From assembly GCF_009834025.1 (NCBI RefSeq), contig NZ_CP047156.1, forward strand, positions 124,001 through 188,000: 64,000 bases of DNA. Direction: 5' to 3'. The position numbers and the translations under genes were made by a program. The stretch is from Epidermidibacterium keratini (GTDB lineage: Bacteria; Actinomycetota; Actinomycetes; Mycobacteriales; Antricoccaceae). Shown here piece after piece: positions 54,284 through 62,187 of the stretch. How positions within the stretch are numbered: the first letter of the stretch is position 1; the number at the start of each line of letters is the position of its first letter. The notes beneath the pieces are model-generated. The model was not told the origin of the DNA. It was given only the letters and a program-made list of their open reading frames with translations, and did not search any database.

Positions 54284-55417
54284 TTACGGCGCCTGGTAGC
54301 CGGTCGGGTCGTCGCCCAGGTCAACGATGGCCGCGACCGGGCCGCCGCCTTCAGGGCCCTGGTGCGCCGCCGAGACCGACACGAAGACCGCCGGGTCGCC
54401 GGTGACCGCCGCGGTCACGCCACCCACGCACGACTTGATCTGGCGGTGCCAGTGCACGTCGGAGTCGTCGAGCATCGCGTTGCGTCGGCCGTGGACTTCG
54501 CCGTCTTGCGAGGCCTCGCACTTGAGGAAGACGTTGACCAGGCGCCCACCGATGTCGCTGGTGTGCGGGCGCTCGGGCAGCTCGAGCCCGGCGTCCTTGA
54601 TGGCTCCCCAGATGCCGTCCTGATCGAGCGCATCGTTCATGACCGAGTGCCCGATGCGGTATCGGCCACCGACGCCAGGAGCGTTGCCCACGACGACGAT
54701 CTGCGCCTGGTCGAGCTCGACACCCGACGAGCACGAGGCGACCGAGGAGTAAAGATCGCGGTTATGCATGACATCTTCATCGGTCGGCATCTCGATCTCT
54801 CCGAGCGCCACCGCGATTCCGAGCGCCGTACAGCCGTTGGAGAGGTCCATCGACTCGTGCGTGTTCTCGGTCCACACCTTCTTGCCGCGCGACTTCGCGT
54901 CGCGGATCGTGTGGATGGTCAGCAGCGGCGTCTTGGTCTGGACGTAGTGCACGTCCTTGGGGTCGGTGATGCCCGCGCGTTCCATCGCGACCTTCACACC
55001 ATCGGCGACCTTCTTGACCATCGAGACGTAGCCGATGTCCTCAGGCAGCAGCTGCTCGCTCATCGCGAAGCCGACAGTCAGTCGAGGCTCGTCGGTCTGC
55101 ACGGCCTGCTCGGGCGCGACGGTAGCGAAGATCGTCGCGTGCGGGGAGATGACACCGTCAGTGCCACCGGACCAGACGATCGGGATCTCCGCGACCTCGT
55201 CCGGCGTACGGGTGCCCTTGGCGACGATGACCTCGCGGAAGGCGCGGTCGGCGATGATGCGCGTGTAGTCGTTGACGCCGCCGTTGCCCTCGGTCTTGCC
55301 GATCACCGCGATGACGCGGTCGGCGTCCATCACGCCTTCGTCGATCAGCTTCGCGAGCTCGGAGGCATCGGAGACGTTGTGCAGCGGAACCTTGCGTACC
55401 TCGATTGCTTCTGGCAT
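54284..55417 (-). CDS. Barbiturase (cyanuric acid hydrolase/barbiturase family)
   Basis: 377 residues, three repeated domains. Each contributes a Ser-Lys pair: [14 protein letters not shown] plus FATVAPEQ in domain 1, [12 protein letters not shown] and [12 protein letters not shown] in domain 2, and [13 protein letters not shown] to [11 protein letters not shown] in domain 3. The family contains only ring-opening hydrolases of cyanurate (to carboxybiuret) and barbiturate (to ureidomalonate). The neighbours favour barbiturate. AAAGGAG precedes the ATG. It lies 17 nt after carbamate kinase. Confidence 0.92.
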   Translation of the reverse strand: MPEAIEVRKVPLHNVSDASELAKLIDEGVMDADRVIAVIGKTEGNGGVNDYTRIIADRAFREVIVAKGTRTPDEVAEIPIVWSGGTDGVISPHATIFATVAPEQAVQTDEPRLTVGFAMSEQLLPEDIGYVSMVKKVADGVKVAMERAGITDPKDVHYVQTKTPLLTIHTIRDAKSRGKKVWTENTHESMDLSNGCTALGIAVALGEIEMPTDEDVMHNRDLYSSVASCSSGVELDQAQIVVVGNAPGVGGRYRIGHSVMNDALDQDGIWGAIKDAGLELPERPHTSDIGGRLVNVFLKCEASQDGEVHGRRNAMLDDSDVHWHRQIKSCVGGVTAAVTGDPAVFVSVSAAHQGPEGGGPVAAIVDLGDDPTGYQAP

Positions 55418-55434
55418 CGACTCTCCTTTGTTGG

Positions 55435-56445
55435 TTATGCGGTCGGTTGTGAGTTCTGCGGTGCCGCCGCGGCCATCGCACCGGTCTGGGTAATGACGGT
55501 CCCGACCTCACCGATGGGTCGGCGGGCGGCTTCGGCCAACAGGTCGAGCTTGGTGATGATCGCGGCGCGCCCTCCGGATTCAACGAACGTGCGCGCGGCG
55601 GCAACCTTCGGGCCCATCGAGCCTGCCGCAAAGTGTCCCTGTGCTTCAAAGTCGCGGATCTCGGCGACGCTGACATGACCGAGGGATCGGGCCTGCGGGG
55701 TGCCGTAGTGCAGGATGGCGGCCTCGACGTCGGTGGCGATGATGAGCGTGTCGGCGCCCAATGCCGGGCCGAGTACGGCGGCCGCCAGGTCCTTGTCGAT
55801 GACCGCGTCGACGCCGACGAGTCCCTCATCGGACTGCACGACCGGGATCCCGCCGCCACCCGCTGCGATGACGACGTTTCCGCCGTCGGCGAGCGCCTTC
55901 GCCGTCGGAGCCTCCAGCACCTCCAGCGGCTGCGGCGAGGCAACGACCCGCCGCCAGCCCTTCTCACCGAAGTCGCGCCACTGCTGGCCGAGGTCGATGA
56001 ACTGCTGTGCCTCGTCCTTGGCGCGGTAGCGCCCGATCGGCTTGACCGGGTTGCCGAATGCCGGGTCGTCGGCCGCGACTCGCGTCCGGGTGACGAGCGA
56101 GACGACAGGTCGGGTGAATCCCCGCTCGGTGAAGGCGTCACCGAGCGCGTTCATCAAGGTGAACCCGATCGTCGCCTGGGTCTGCGCGCCGCACCACGCG
56201 AGGCTGACCGGTGCCGCGACGGACACCGAGAACTCGTTCTTCAGCAGCAGGTTGCCCACCTGCGGGCCATTGCCGTGGGTGATCACCACGTCGACACCTT
56301 CACCGATGAGATCGGCGAGGTGGCCTCCGGCTGCCCGCAGCGCTGTGATCTGATCCTGCTCGGTGGCACTGCCATCGGGCGCGCTCATCGCGTTGCCGCC
56401 GAGGGCGACGAGGACGCGGCGGACCCGCTCGGGCTGCTGTGACAT
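55435..56445 (-). CDS. arcC: Carbamate kinase
   Basis: 336 residues. Amino-acid-kinase fold: [38 protein letters not shown] and [13 protein letters not shown]. It makes ATP from carbamoyl phosphate and ADP. No arginine deiminase genes are in view; its partners are barbiturase downstream and the converging FdrA/YlbE operon, a likely source of carbamoyl phosphate. The ATG has TAGACT (56452-56457) 6 nt upstream and no Shine-Dalgarno, so it probably begins a leaderless operon. Confidence 0.94.
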   Translation of the reverse strand: MSQQPERVRRVLVALGGNAMSAPDGSATEQDQITALRAAGGHLADLIGEGVDVVITHGNGPQVGNLLLKNEFSVSVAAPVSLAWCGAQTQATIGFTLMNALGDAFTERGFTRPVVSLVTRTRVAADDPAFGNPVKPIGRYRAKDEAQQFIDLGQQWRDFGEKGWRRVVASPQPLEVLEAPTAKALADGGNVVIAAGGGGIPVVQSDEGLVGVDAVIDKDLAAAVLGPALGADTLIIATDVEAAILHYGTPQARSLGHVSVAEIRDFEAQGHFAAGSMGPKVAAARTFVESGGRAAIITKLDLLAEAARRPIGEVGTVITQTGAMAAAAPQNSQPTA

Positions 56446-56451
56446 GCGACG

Positions 56452-56457
56452 AGTCTA
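56452..56457 (-). promoter_or_regulatory. Candidate -10 box of the carbamate kinase-barbiturase operon
   Basis: Minus-strand TAGACT stands 6 nt before the carbamate kinase ATG. With no ribosome-binding site in between, transcription probably starts at the A of the start codon. No clear -35 box is seen. Confidence 0.5.
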
Positions 56458-56533
56458 TGGAGCAGATCACGCGCCCCACGCTGGCACTATGTGACGACGA
56501 TCCCGGCAGACCGTCGGCAAGACGTGGGCCACC

Positions 56534-57142
56534 TCACGCGAGCCGCAGACCCAGCGCCCGCAGGTGCACGCGGAGCTCGGCCGCGTCAGTGAAATGCACG
56601 GCATGCAGACCCGCCGCTTCAGCCGCAGCGATATTTGCTGGACTGTCGTCGGTGAACACCGTCGTACTCGGCGTCAGATCGAACCGCTCGATGAGGAGGG
56701 TGAAGATCGCCGGATCGGGCTTTGCCAGACCCTCCCGCCCGGAGACGAGGATGTCTTCGAGCTCGCCGATGACCGGCGCCGACGGGATGGCGTGGTGGAA
56801 GGTCTGCGCCGACCAGTTGGTCAGCCCGAGCAGCCGAAGCCCGGCGCTCTTCAGCTCGCCGACCAGCTCCGGCATACCCGGCACCGGACCGCCCAGCGAG
56901 CGCGCGAAGCCGTCCCAGTAGGTGCGCCAGATCGCCGCATCCTGCGGCGCCTGCTCGAGCAGCTCTCGCTCCAGTTCCTCGAACTCCCGGCCTGCATCGA
57001 GCCCGTGGTTGTCGGTGAAGAACCGACCCGTCAGGAAAGCATCGATCTCGTCGGCGGAGTGCAGCCCATCCAGCGCCGGACGAGGGTCCCACCGCACCAG
57101 CACCTGGCCGAGGTCGAACACCATGGTGTCGATCTCAGTCAT
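56534..57142 (-). CDS. HAD-family hydrolase (YihX-like)
   Basis: 202 residues. MVFDLGQVLVRWDP (nucleophile Asp, with Gly in place of the second Asp as in YihX-type phosphatases), LRLLGLTNWSAQTF, GLAKPDPAIFTLL (Lys) and TTVFTDDSPANIAAAEAAG (acidic motif). Probably hydrolyses a small phosphorylated metabolite. The ATG overlaps the end of the NmrA-like gene by 8 nt. Confidence 0.85.
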   Translation of the reverse strand: MTEIDTMVFDLGQVLVRWDPRPALDGLHSADEIDAFLTGRFFTDNHGLDAGREFEELERELLEQAPQDAAIWRTYWDGFARSLGGPVPGMPELVGELKSAGLRLLGLTNWSAQTFHHAIPSAPVIGELEDILVSGREGLAKPDPAIFTLLIERFDLTPSTTVFTDDSPANIAAAEAAGLHAVHFTDAAELRVHLRALGLRLA

Positions 57143-57974
57143 CAGCCAATCCCCCAGCCCTCGCTGCTGCGAGCCATTTGGTGAAGGTCAACGGTGTACG
57201 CCGCAGCAGCATCTCGGCTATTGCGCTGCCGCCGCAGAACCCGTGGGCGTCGTAGTAGTCGAACATCCGCTCCAGCCGGTCGCGCGCGTCGGCGTCGAGG
57301 CTTGCCCCCGGGCCGCGACGCCAGTGCTCTCGGTCGGCGCGCGCTTCGATCGGTCGGCCGGTGATCTCTGCCGCGGCCGCGGCCATCTGCGCGGTGGTGA
57401 TCCGCTGCGGACCGGCGAGCTCGTAGGTCGCGTGGTCGTGGTCGGGCTCGGTCAGCACGCGTGCCGCGATCTGCGCCAGCTCTTCGAGCGCAATCGGCGT
57501 GAAGGGGCGCTCGACGTCGTAGGGCACCCACCACGAACCGTCATCGCCGACAGCGCGCAGCGGCGCGAGGGCATTGTCGGCGTACGACGCGGGCTGCAAG
57601 ATCGTCCACGAAAGATCGCTGCGGTGTAAGGAATCTTCGACGCGCGCCTTGTCCAGATGGTGTGGCATCAGAGGGCTGTAGGGATGCATCACCGAGTGGT
57701 AGACGACGCGTACGCCGCGGTGTTCGCACTCGGCGAGCGTGGGCGCGAGCAGACCAGGCTCGTCGGGATGCACGTTGGGGGCGATCAGGTAGAGGGCATC
57801 GATCCCCTCGAGTGCGTCCCGGATCTGCGCGGCATCACCAAGGTCGGCGACCTGCTCGTTATCGAGACCACGAGGGCGATGCACGAGGGGTACGACGTCG
57901 GCCTCGGTTGCGCCGAGCGCCCGGCGTACCGCCGAACCGGTCTTGCCGGCCGCACCCGTCACCGCTACCTGCAT
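57135..57974 (-). CDS. NmrA-like NAD(P)-binding protein
   Basis: 279 residues, atypical short-chain dehydrogenase fold. N-terminal MQVAVTGAAGKTGSAVRRAL is the NAD(P) motif; VYHSVMHPYSPLMPHHLDKA and SWTILQPASYADN are typical of NmrA/HSCARG-like redox sensors or quinone reductases. The ATG at 57974 is preferred because it opens directly on the Rossmann strand. Co-transcribed with the HAD gene. Divergent from the alpha/beta hydrolase. Confidence 0.8.
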   Translation of the reverse strand: MQVAVTGAAGKTGSAVRRALGATEADVVPLVHRPRGLDNEQVADLGDAAQIRDALEGIDALYLIAPNVHPDEPGLLAPTLAECEHRGVRVVYHSVMHPYSPLMPHHLDKARVEDSLHRSDLSWTILQPASYADNALAPLRAVGDDGSWWVPYDVERPFTPIALEELAQIAARVLTEPDHDHATYELAGPQRITTAQMAAAAAEITGRPIEARADREHWRRGPGASLDADARDRLERMFDYYDAHGFCGGSAIAEMLLRRTPLTFTKWLAAARAGGLADD

Positions 57975-58031
57975 GCTCGTCTGCTCCGTTGCTCGACATC
58001 CCACGTCGGTCCACTTTGCCATCATGGCCCG

Positions 58032-58886
58032 ATGGATCGTTATTGGCTGCCGCGCAGCGAACTGTGGCGCGGTCGTGAGATCAAGTGGGGCGTCTGGGGC
58101 GAGGGTCCTCCCGTCGTACTCCTACATGGCACGCCGTGGTCGTCCGTGCTGTGGCAGCGGACGGCCCGCCGACTGGCGGCGTCGTACCGCGTCTATGCGT
58201 GGGACATGCCGGGATACGGACAGAGCTCCAAAGATCCCCGATATGCGGTCGATCTCGGTGTGCAGTCGCAGGCGTTCGCAGACTTGCTTGAGCTGTGGCG
58301 TCTTGAGCAGCCGCATGTCATCGCGCACGACATCGGCGGCGCGGTGGGTCTGCGTACTCGGCTGCTGGGCGAGCGCACGTTTGCGTCGTTGTGTCTGGTC
58401 GACGTGGTGGCGCTGCGCCCATGGGGTTCGCCGTTCTTTCGTCTCGTGCAGCAGCATTCCGAGGTGTTCGAGCAATTGCCCGCCGCCATCCACCGCGGCG
58501 CGCTTGAGGCATACATCCGCGGCGCAAGTCACGCTGGGCTGAGCGAAGAGGAACTCGCTGCCCTGGCGGCACCTTGGTTAGAGGAGACATCAGGACAGTC
58601 GGCGTTCTACCGCCAGATCGCCCAGGCCGATGAGCGATTCACCGCCGAGATCGAAGGCGACCTCGGGCGCATCGACGAGCCGGTGCATATCATCTGGGGG
58701 CAGGAGGACACCTGGATTCCGCCGGATCGCGCGACGCGACTTCAGGATGCGATACCCGGCTCAACGCTTCGGCTGGTGCCCGATGCCGGGCACCTCATCC
58801 AGCTCGACGCGCCGGAGGTGCTGGACGCCGAGCTGGAGAGGTGGCTAGCGGAGGTTAAGCAGCGGGCTCGTCGATCCGCTCGATGA
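58032..58886 (+). CDS. Alpha/beta hydrolase with Asp nucleophile (haloalkane dehalogenase/epoxide hydrolase type)
   Basis: 284 residues. Oxyanion loop VLLHGTPWSSVLW, nucleophile elbow VIAHDIGGAVG with Asp in place of Ser, lid helices, and C-terminal His in DAGHLIQLDAPE. An Asp nucleophile occurs in haloalkane and fluoroacetate dehalogenases and epoxide hydrolases. The substrate is not known. The start is ATG 58032 (MDRYWLPRSEL); another ATG at 58024 is out of frame. Its 3' end overlaps the convergent thiolase by 32 nt. Confidence 0.82.
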   Translation: MDRYWLPRSELWRGREIKWGVWGEGPPVVLLHGTPWSSVLWQRTARRLAASYRVYAWDMPGYGQSSKDPRYAVDLGVQSQAFADLLELWRLEQPHVIAHDIGGAVGLRTRLLGERTFASLCLVDVVALRPWGSPFFRLVQQHSEVFEQLPAAIHRGALEAYIRGASHAGLSEEELAALAAPWLEETSGQSAFYRQIAQADERFTAEIEGDLGRIDEPVHIIWGQEDTWIPPDRATRLQDAIPGSTLRLVPDAGHLIQLDAPEVLDAELERWLAEVKQRARRSAR

Positions 58887-60120
58887 CGACCGCGGGCGCC
58901 ATGCCGCCGGCGGCACACATGGTGATGAGTCCGTAGCGACCACCGGTGCGCTCGAGCTCGTCCAGGGCAGTGCCGATCAGGATCGAGCCGGTCGCGCCGA
59001 TGGGGTGGCCGAGCGCGATCGCGCCGCCGTTGGGGTTGACCTTCTCGCGAGGCAGATCCATGTCGCGGATGAACTTCTCAGTCACGACGGCGAACGCCTC
59101 GTTGACCTCCCAGACGTCGATGTCGTCCTTGCTCAGGCCAGCCTTCTTGAGGACCTTGTTGGCAGCCGGCACGGGCGCGTTCAGCATCAGCGTCGGGTCA
59201 TCGCCGACGTTGGCGTAGGCCACGATCCGCGCCCGCGGCTTGAGGCCGTGCTTGTCGGCGTACTCCTTGGAGGCCAGCAGTACGGCGGCGGCACCGTCGA
59301 CAACGCCCGAGGAGTTGCCGGCGTGGTGCACCGGCTCGACGTCGAGGTCGGGGAACCGACGGGTGATCTGCTCTTTGTGCGTCGTACCGTGCACGGTCGG
59401 CGCATCGGCGAGCTTGGTGAAGGCCGGCTTGAGACCAGCGAGGCTCTCGGCGGTCGTCTGGGGACGCGGGTATTCGTCCTTCTCCAGCGCGAGAGAGCCA
59501 TCTTCGTTGTGGACCGGCACGATCGAGGCATCGAAGCGACCCTCTTCGATCGCGATGGCGGCGCGACGCTGGCTCTCGAGGCCGAGCGCGTCGAGCGCCT
59601 CGCGATCGATACCTTCCATCTCGGCGATGGCATCGCCGGAGATGCCCTGGTGGGTCTGCGGATGCAGCTCATCGAGCGCCTTGTTGCCCGAGCCCATGCC
59701 GAGCTGGGTGATGCCCGCTTCGCTCTCCCGCGCGGCCATTGCCGCCGTCAGGCTCATCATCTCGGTGCCGCCAGCGACGACGAGGTCTTCCATGCCGGAC
59801 ATGATCGAGGCCGCGGCGAGGTTGACTGAGGTGATCCCGCCTCCGCAGAAACGATCGAGCGTCACGCCGGACGCCTTCGTGTCGTAGCCGGCCGCCAGCG
59901 CCGCCATCCGCCCCATGTCGCCGGCCTGCTGGCCCTTCTGGGTACTGGTCGACCAGATGACATCGTCGACGTCGGCCGTGTCGAGCTCGTTGCGCTCGGC
60001 GATCGCCTTCAGGACCGTCGCGGCGAGGTGCTGTGGGTGCAGGTGCGAGAGAGATCCCTTGCCCTGCTTGCCGATTCCACGCGGCGTGCGTACGGCATCG
60101 ATGATGTAGGCGTCGGCCAT
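58855..60120 (-). CDS. Acetyl-CoA C-acyltransferase (thiolase)
   Basis: 421 residues. Acyl-enzyme Cys in TLDRFCGGGITSVN near residue 92, then NPNGGAIALGHPIGATG (catalytic His) and GLITMCAAGGMAPAVVIE (second Cys). Degradative thiolases of this kind end fatty-acid or aromatic-chain beta-oxidation. No partner beta-oxidation genes are in view, so the pathway is open. Confidence 0.93.
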   Translation of the reverse strand: MADAYIIDAVRTPRGIGKQGKGSLSHLHPQHLAATVLKAIAERNELDTADVDDVIWSTSTQKGQQAGDMGRMAALAAGYDTKASGVTLDRFCGGGITSVNLAAASIMSGMEDLVVAGGTEMMSLTAAMAARESEAGITQLGMGSGNKALDELHPQTHQGISGDAIAEMEGIDREALDALGLESQRRAAIAIEEGRFDASIVPVHNEDGSLALEKDEYPRPQTTAESLAGLKPAFTKLADAPTVHGTTHKEQITRRFPDLDVEPVHHAGNSSGVVDGAAAVLLASKEYADKHGLKPRARIVAYANVGDDPTLMLNAPVPAANKVLKKAGLSKDDIDVWEVNEAFAVVTEKFIRDMDLPREKVNPNGGAIALGHPIGATGSILIGTALDELERTGGRYGLITMCAAGGMAPAVVIERIDEPAA

Positions 60121-60195
60121 GACGATCTCCTCGAGACTCCAACGGGACTTTGACTCACAGTACGTCCGTCGAACCTGATTCGGAAGTCATGTTTG

Positions 60196-60723
60196 TCACG
60201 CTTTGCGTGCGCGCCGCCACACTCCGCCTGGCAGATCGCCGTCGACGAGCCGAAGCATGCGCACCCATGGTGACCACCGCGCCACTCGTTGCACCCGCCC
60301 GACTGCCAGGCGTTCTGCGTTGTCGAGCAGATCCTCGAGCACGGCGTCATGCAGCGGCTCCACGACGACCGGCCCGACGAGCCGCATCACCCCACGCAAG
60401 CCACACCGCAGGTCATGACGCAGTAATGCCCCGTCGCCAAGGTCGGTGATCGTGAACTCATGGAAACCACTGATACCCCGAACCGAGTGAACCTCGAACC
60501 GCACTCGACGACCGGGATCGTGCTCGACGACCCGGTATCGAATCGCGCCGTGCCCACCGTCAGCGCCAACTCCAAGCGGTCGATCCAGCGTCATCGGCCA
60601 CCACCACTCCGTCGGCCAAAGCGCATCACGCTCACCTCCGAGGCGATCGAGCAGGTGACCGACCTCTGCCGCGGAAGCTGCGATACGTCGTTCGTGAACG
60701 TTGTCGATCGATCGAGCCCACAT
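60196..60723 (-). CDS. SRPBCC-like small protein
   Basis: 175 residues. It looks like a START/SRPBCC fold: NVHERRIAASAAEVGHLLDR, GAIRYRVVEHDPGRRVRFEV, GFHEFTITDLGDGALLRHDL, then a long C-terminal helix (VVEPLHDAVLEDLLDNAERL). Such folds bind hydrophobic ligands. It is divergent from a TetR gene with palindromic operators between, so it is probably the TetR target. Confidence 0.65.
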   Translation of the reverse strand: MWARSIDNVHERRIAASAAEVGHLLDRLGGERDALWPTEWWWPMTLDRPLGVGADGGHGAIRYRVVEHDPGRRVRFEVHSVRGISGFHEFTITDLGDGALLRHDLRCGLRGVMRLVGPVVVEPLHDAVLEDLLDNAERLAVGRVQRVARWSPWVRMLRLVDGDLPGGVWRRARKA

Positions 60724-60737
60724 GCCATCTCCCTACG

Positions 60738-60777
60738 TACGGATGCGTATGGTGCACCTCCATACGGTAGCGTATGG
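60738..60777. promoter_or_regulatory. TetR operators between divergent genes
   Basis: CCATACG-GTAG-CGTATGG (60760-60777) is a perfect palindrome. TACG-GATG-CGTA (60738-60749) is a second, imperfect copy of the same ATACGnnnnCGTAT pattern, centred 25 bp away. The first overlaps the TetR -10 box (TACGGT, 60763-60768) and its start codon. Confidence 0.75.
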
Positions 60778-61361
60778 GGATGGTGAAGAGTAGCCCGCTG
60801 ACGGCGGACGACTGGATTGATGCGGCCCTACGAGCCATCGCGGAGAATGGCGTCGGCGCTGTCGCGGTCGAGCCGCTCGCGAAGAAGTTGGGCACAACCA
60901 AGGGCAGTTTTTACTGGCATTTCAGCAATCGCGACAATCTGCTGGAGCGAGCACTAGCAACGTGGGAACGCGATCACACAGACGCGATCATCGCCGCTGT
61001 GGACGATGCCCCCACTCCCCGTGACCGGCTAAAGCAGCTACTCGAACGCGTCTTCCCGGCAGATATCGATGCCCTCGAAGTCGCACTCCTTGCTGCCGCA
61101 GCGACCGATCCACGCGTGCGCCCGGCGCTCACGCGAGTGACGCAGCGGCGTACCGACCATGTCGCGAAGCTGTATCGCGCCGCAGGAATGACGAAGAGCG
61201 CTGCACACCGCCGGGCGGTCATCGCGATGTCGGTCTATCTCGGCCGACTGCAGCTGGCGTTTCTCACCCCGAACGAGCTGCCCAGCGGCGGCGCCGCATC
61301 TGCAGCCATGCTCGCTGATCTGGAATCGATGCTGGCACCGTCGGAATCGGTCGAGAAGTAG
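60774..61361 (+). CDS. TetR-family transcriptional regulator
   Basis: 195 residues. Helix-turn-helix: WIDAALRAIAENGVGAVAVE, LAKKLGTTKGSFYWHFSNRD, then NLLERALATWERD. The C-terminal half is a ligand-binding helical bundle. TACGGT 5 nt before ATG 60774 suggests a leaderless transcript; ATG 60780 and GTG 60783 are alternatives. Operators over its own start imply autorepression and control of the divergent SRPBCC gene. Confidence 0.88.
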   Translation: MGMVKSSPLTADDWIDAALRAIAENGVGAVAVEPLAKKLGTTKGSFYWHFSNRDNLLERALATWERDHTDAIIAAVDDAPTPRDRLKQLLERVFPADIDALEVALLAAAATDPRVRPALTRVTQRRTDHVAKLYRAAGMTKSAAHRRAVIAMSVYLGRLQLAFLTPNELPSGGAASAAMLADLESMLAPSESVEK

Positions 61362-61487
61362 TACCGCTGGTGCGGCGAAGACGTGGGGACGAAAGGTGGC
61401 AGCGCCATCCCATCACTCGCGGCTCGCTTCAGCTGGGTGCGCAAAGACGGATAAGACAAGCAACGCAGCGCGCGACAGAATTGCTGC

Positions 61488-61985
61488 ATGACAACCGATG
61501 CGAACGCTGAGCAGACTGACCAACTCGCTGTACGCCGCACGATCGCTGCCTCCCCGCAGACGGTATTCGGCGTACTCGCCGACCCCGCGCAGCACGCCGC
61601 GATTGATGGCACTGGCTGGGTCCGCGATCCCCGCTCGTCTGGACCGATCACGGCCGTAGGCGACGTGTTCGAGATGGACATGTTCCACCCGAACGTCGGC
61701 GGCGACTACGTGATGCGCAACGAGGTGGTCGCGTTCGATCCCCCGTCGGCGATTGCCTGGCTACCGATCGGGCAGGGGCCAGATGGCCAGTGGGCACCCG
61801 GCGGTTGGCAGTGGCGCTATGACCTCGCTCCATCCGGTGACGGCACCCAAGTCACGCTCACCTACGACTGGTCGGACGTACCGCAGTTCCTACGCGACAA
61901 CATCCCGTTCCCGCCGTTCCCGGTCTCGCATCTCGAGAACTCGCTGGCCAATCTCGACGCCCTCGCAACCGGGTCGAAGCGCTAG
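61488..61985 (+). CDS. SRPBCC family protein
   Basis: 165 residues. START-like fold: VRRTIAASPQTVFGVLADPA, VGDVFEMDMFHPNVGGDYVM, then WQWRYDLAPSGDGTQVTLTY and a C-terminal helix (HLENSLANLDALATG). It probably binds a small hydrophobic ligand or acts in polyketide/lipid handling. No operon partner. The 126 nt after the TetR gene show no clear promoter beyond CAGAAT 6 nt before the ATG. Confidence 0.75.
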   Translation: MTTDANAEQTDQLAVRRTIAASPQTVFGVLADPAQHAAIDGTGWVRDPRSSGPITAVGDVFEMDMFHPNVGGDYVMRNEVVAFDPPSAIAWLPIGQGPDGQWAPGGWQWRYDLAPSGDGTQVTLTYDWSDVPQFLRDNIPFPPFPVSHLENSLANLDALATGSKR

Positions 61986-62187
61986 CTGCCGAGAAACAAC
62001 TAGCCGCGCCACCGGCGGTCCGCTGCTATATGTGCGATGTCTCGGCACGGAGATCTCTATATGCGGCGATCTCCGCGACCGGCGGCACGTTCTTCGCTTG
62101 CCTGGTGGGACTTTCGGGGCCGGAAATGCTCGCCGGACCCGGACAGTCCCGATCGCTTTGCCCGCCACGTCGCTGCCACTCGGTCAC
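61986..62187. other. Intergenic region, nothing recognised
   Basis: 202 nt between the convergent SRPBCC and HNH genes. Short overlapping reading frames start near 62030 but have no ribosome-binding site and no recognisable protein pattern. No strong terminator hairpin was found. Confidence 0.5.
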
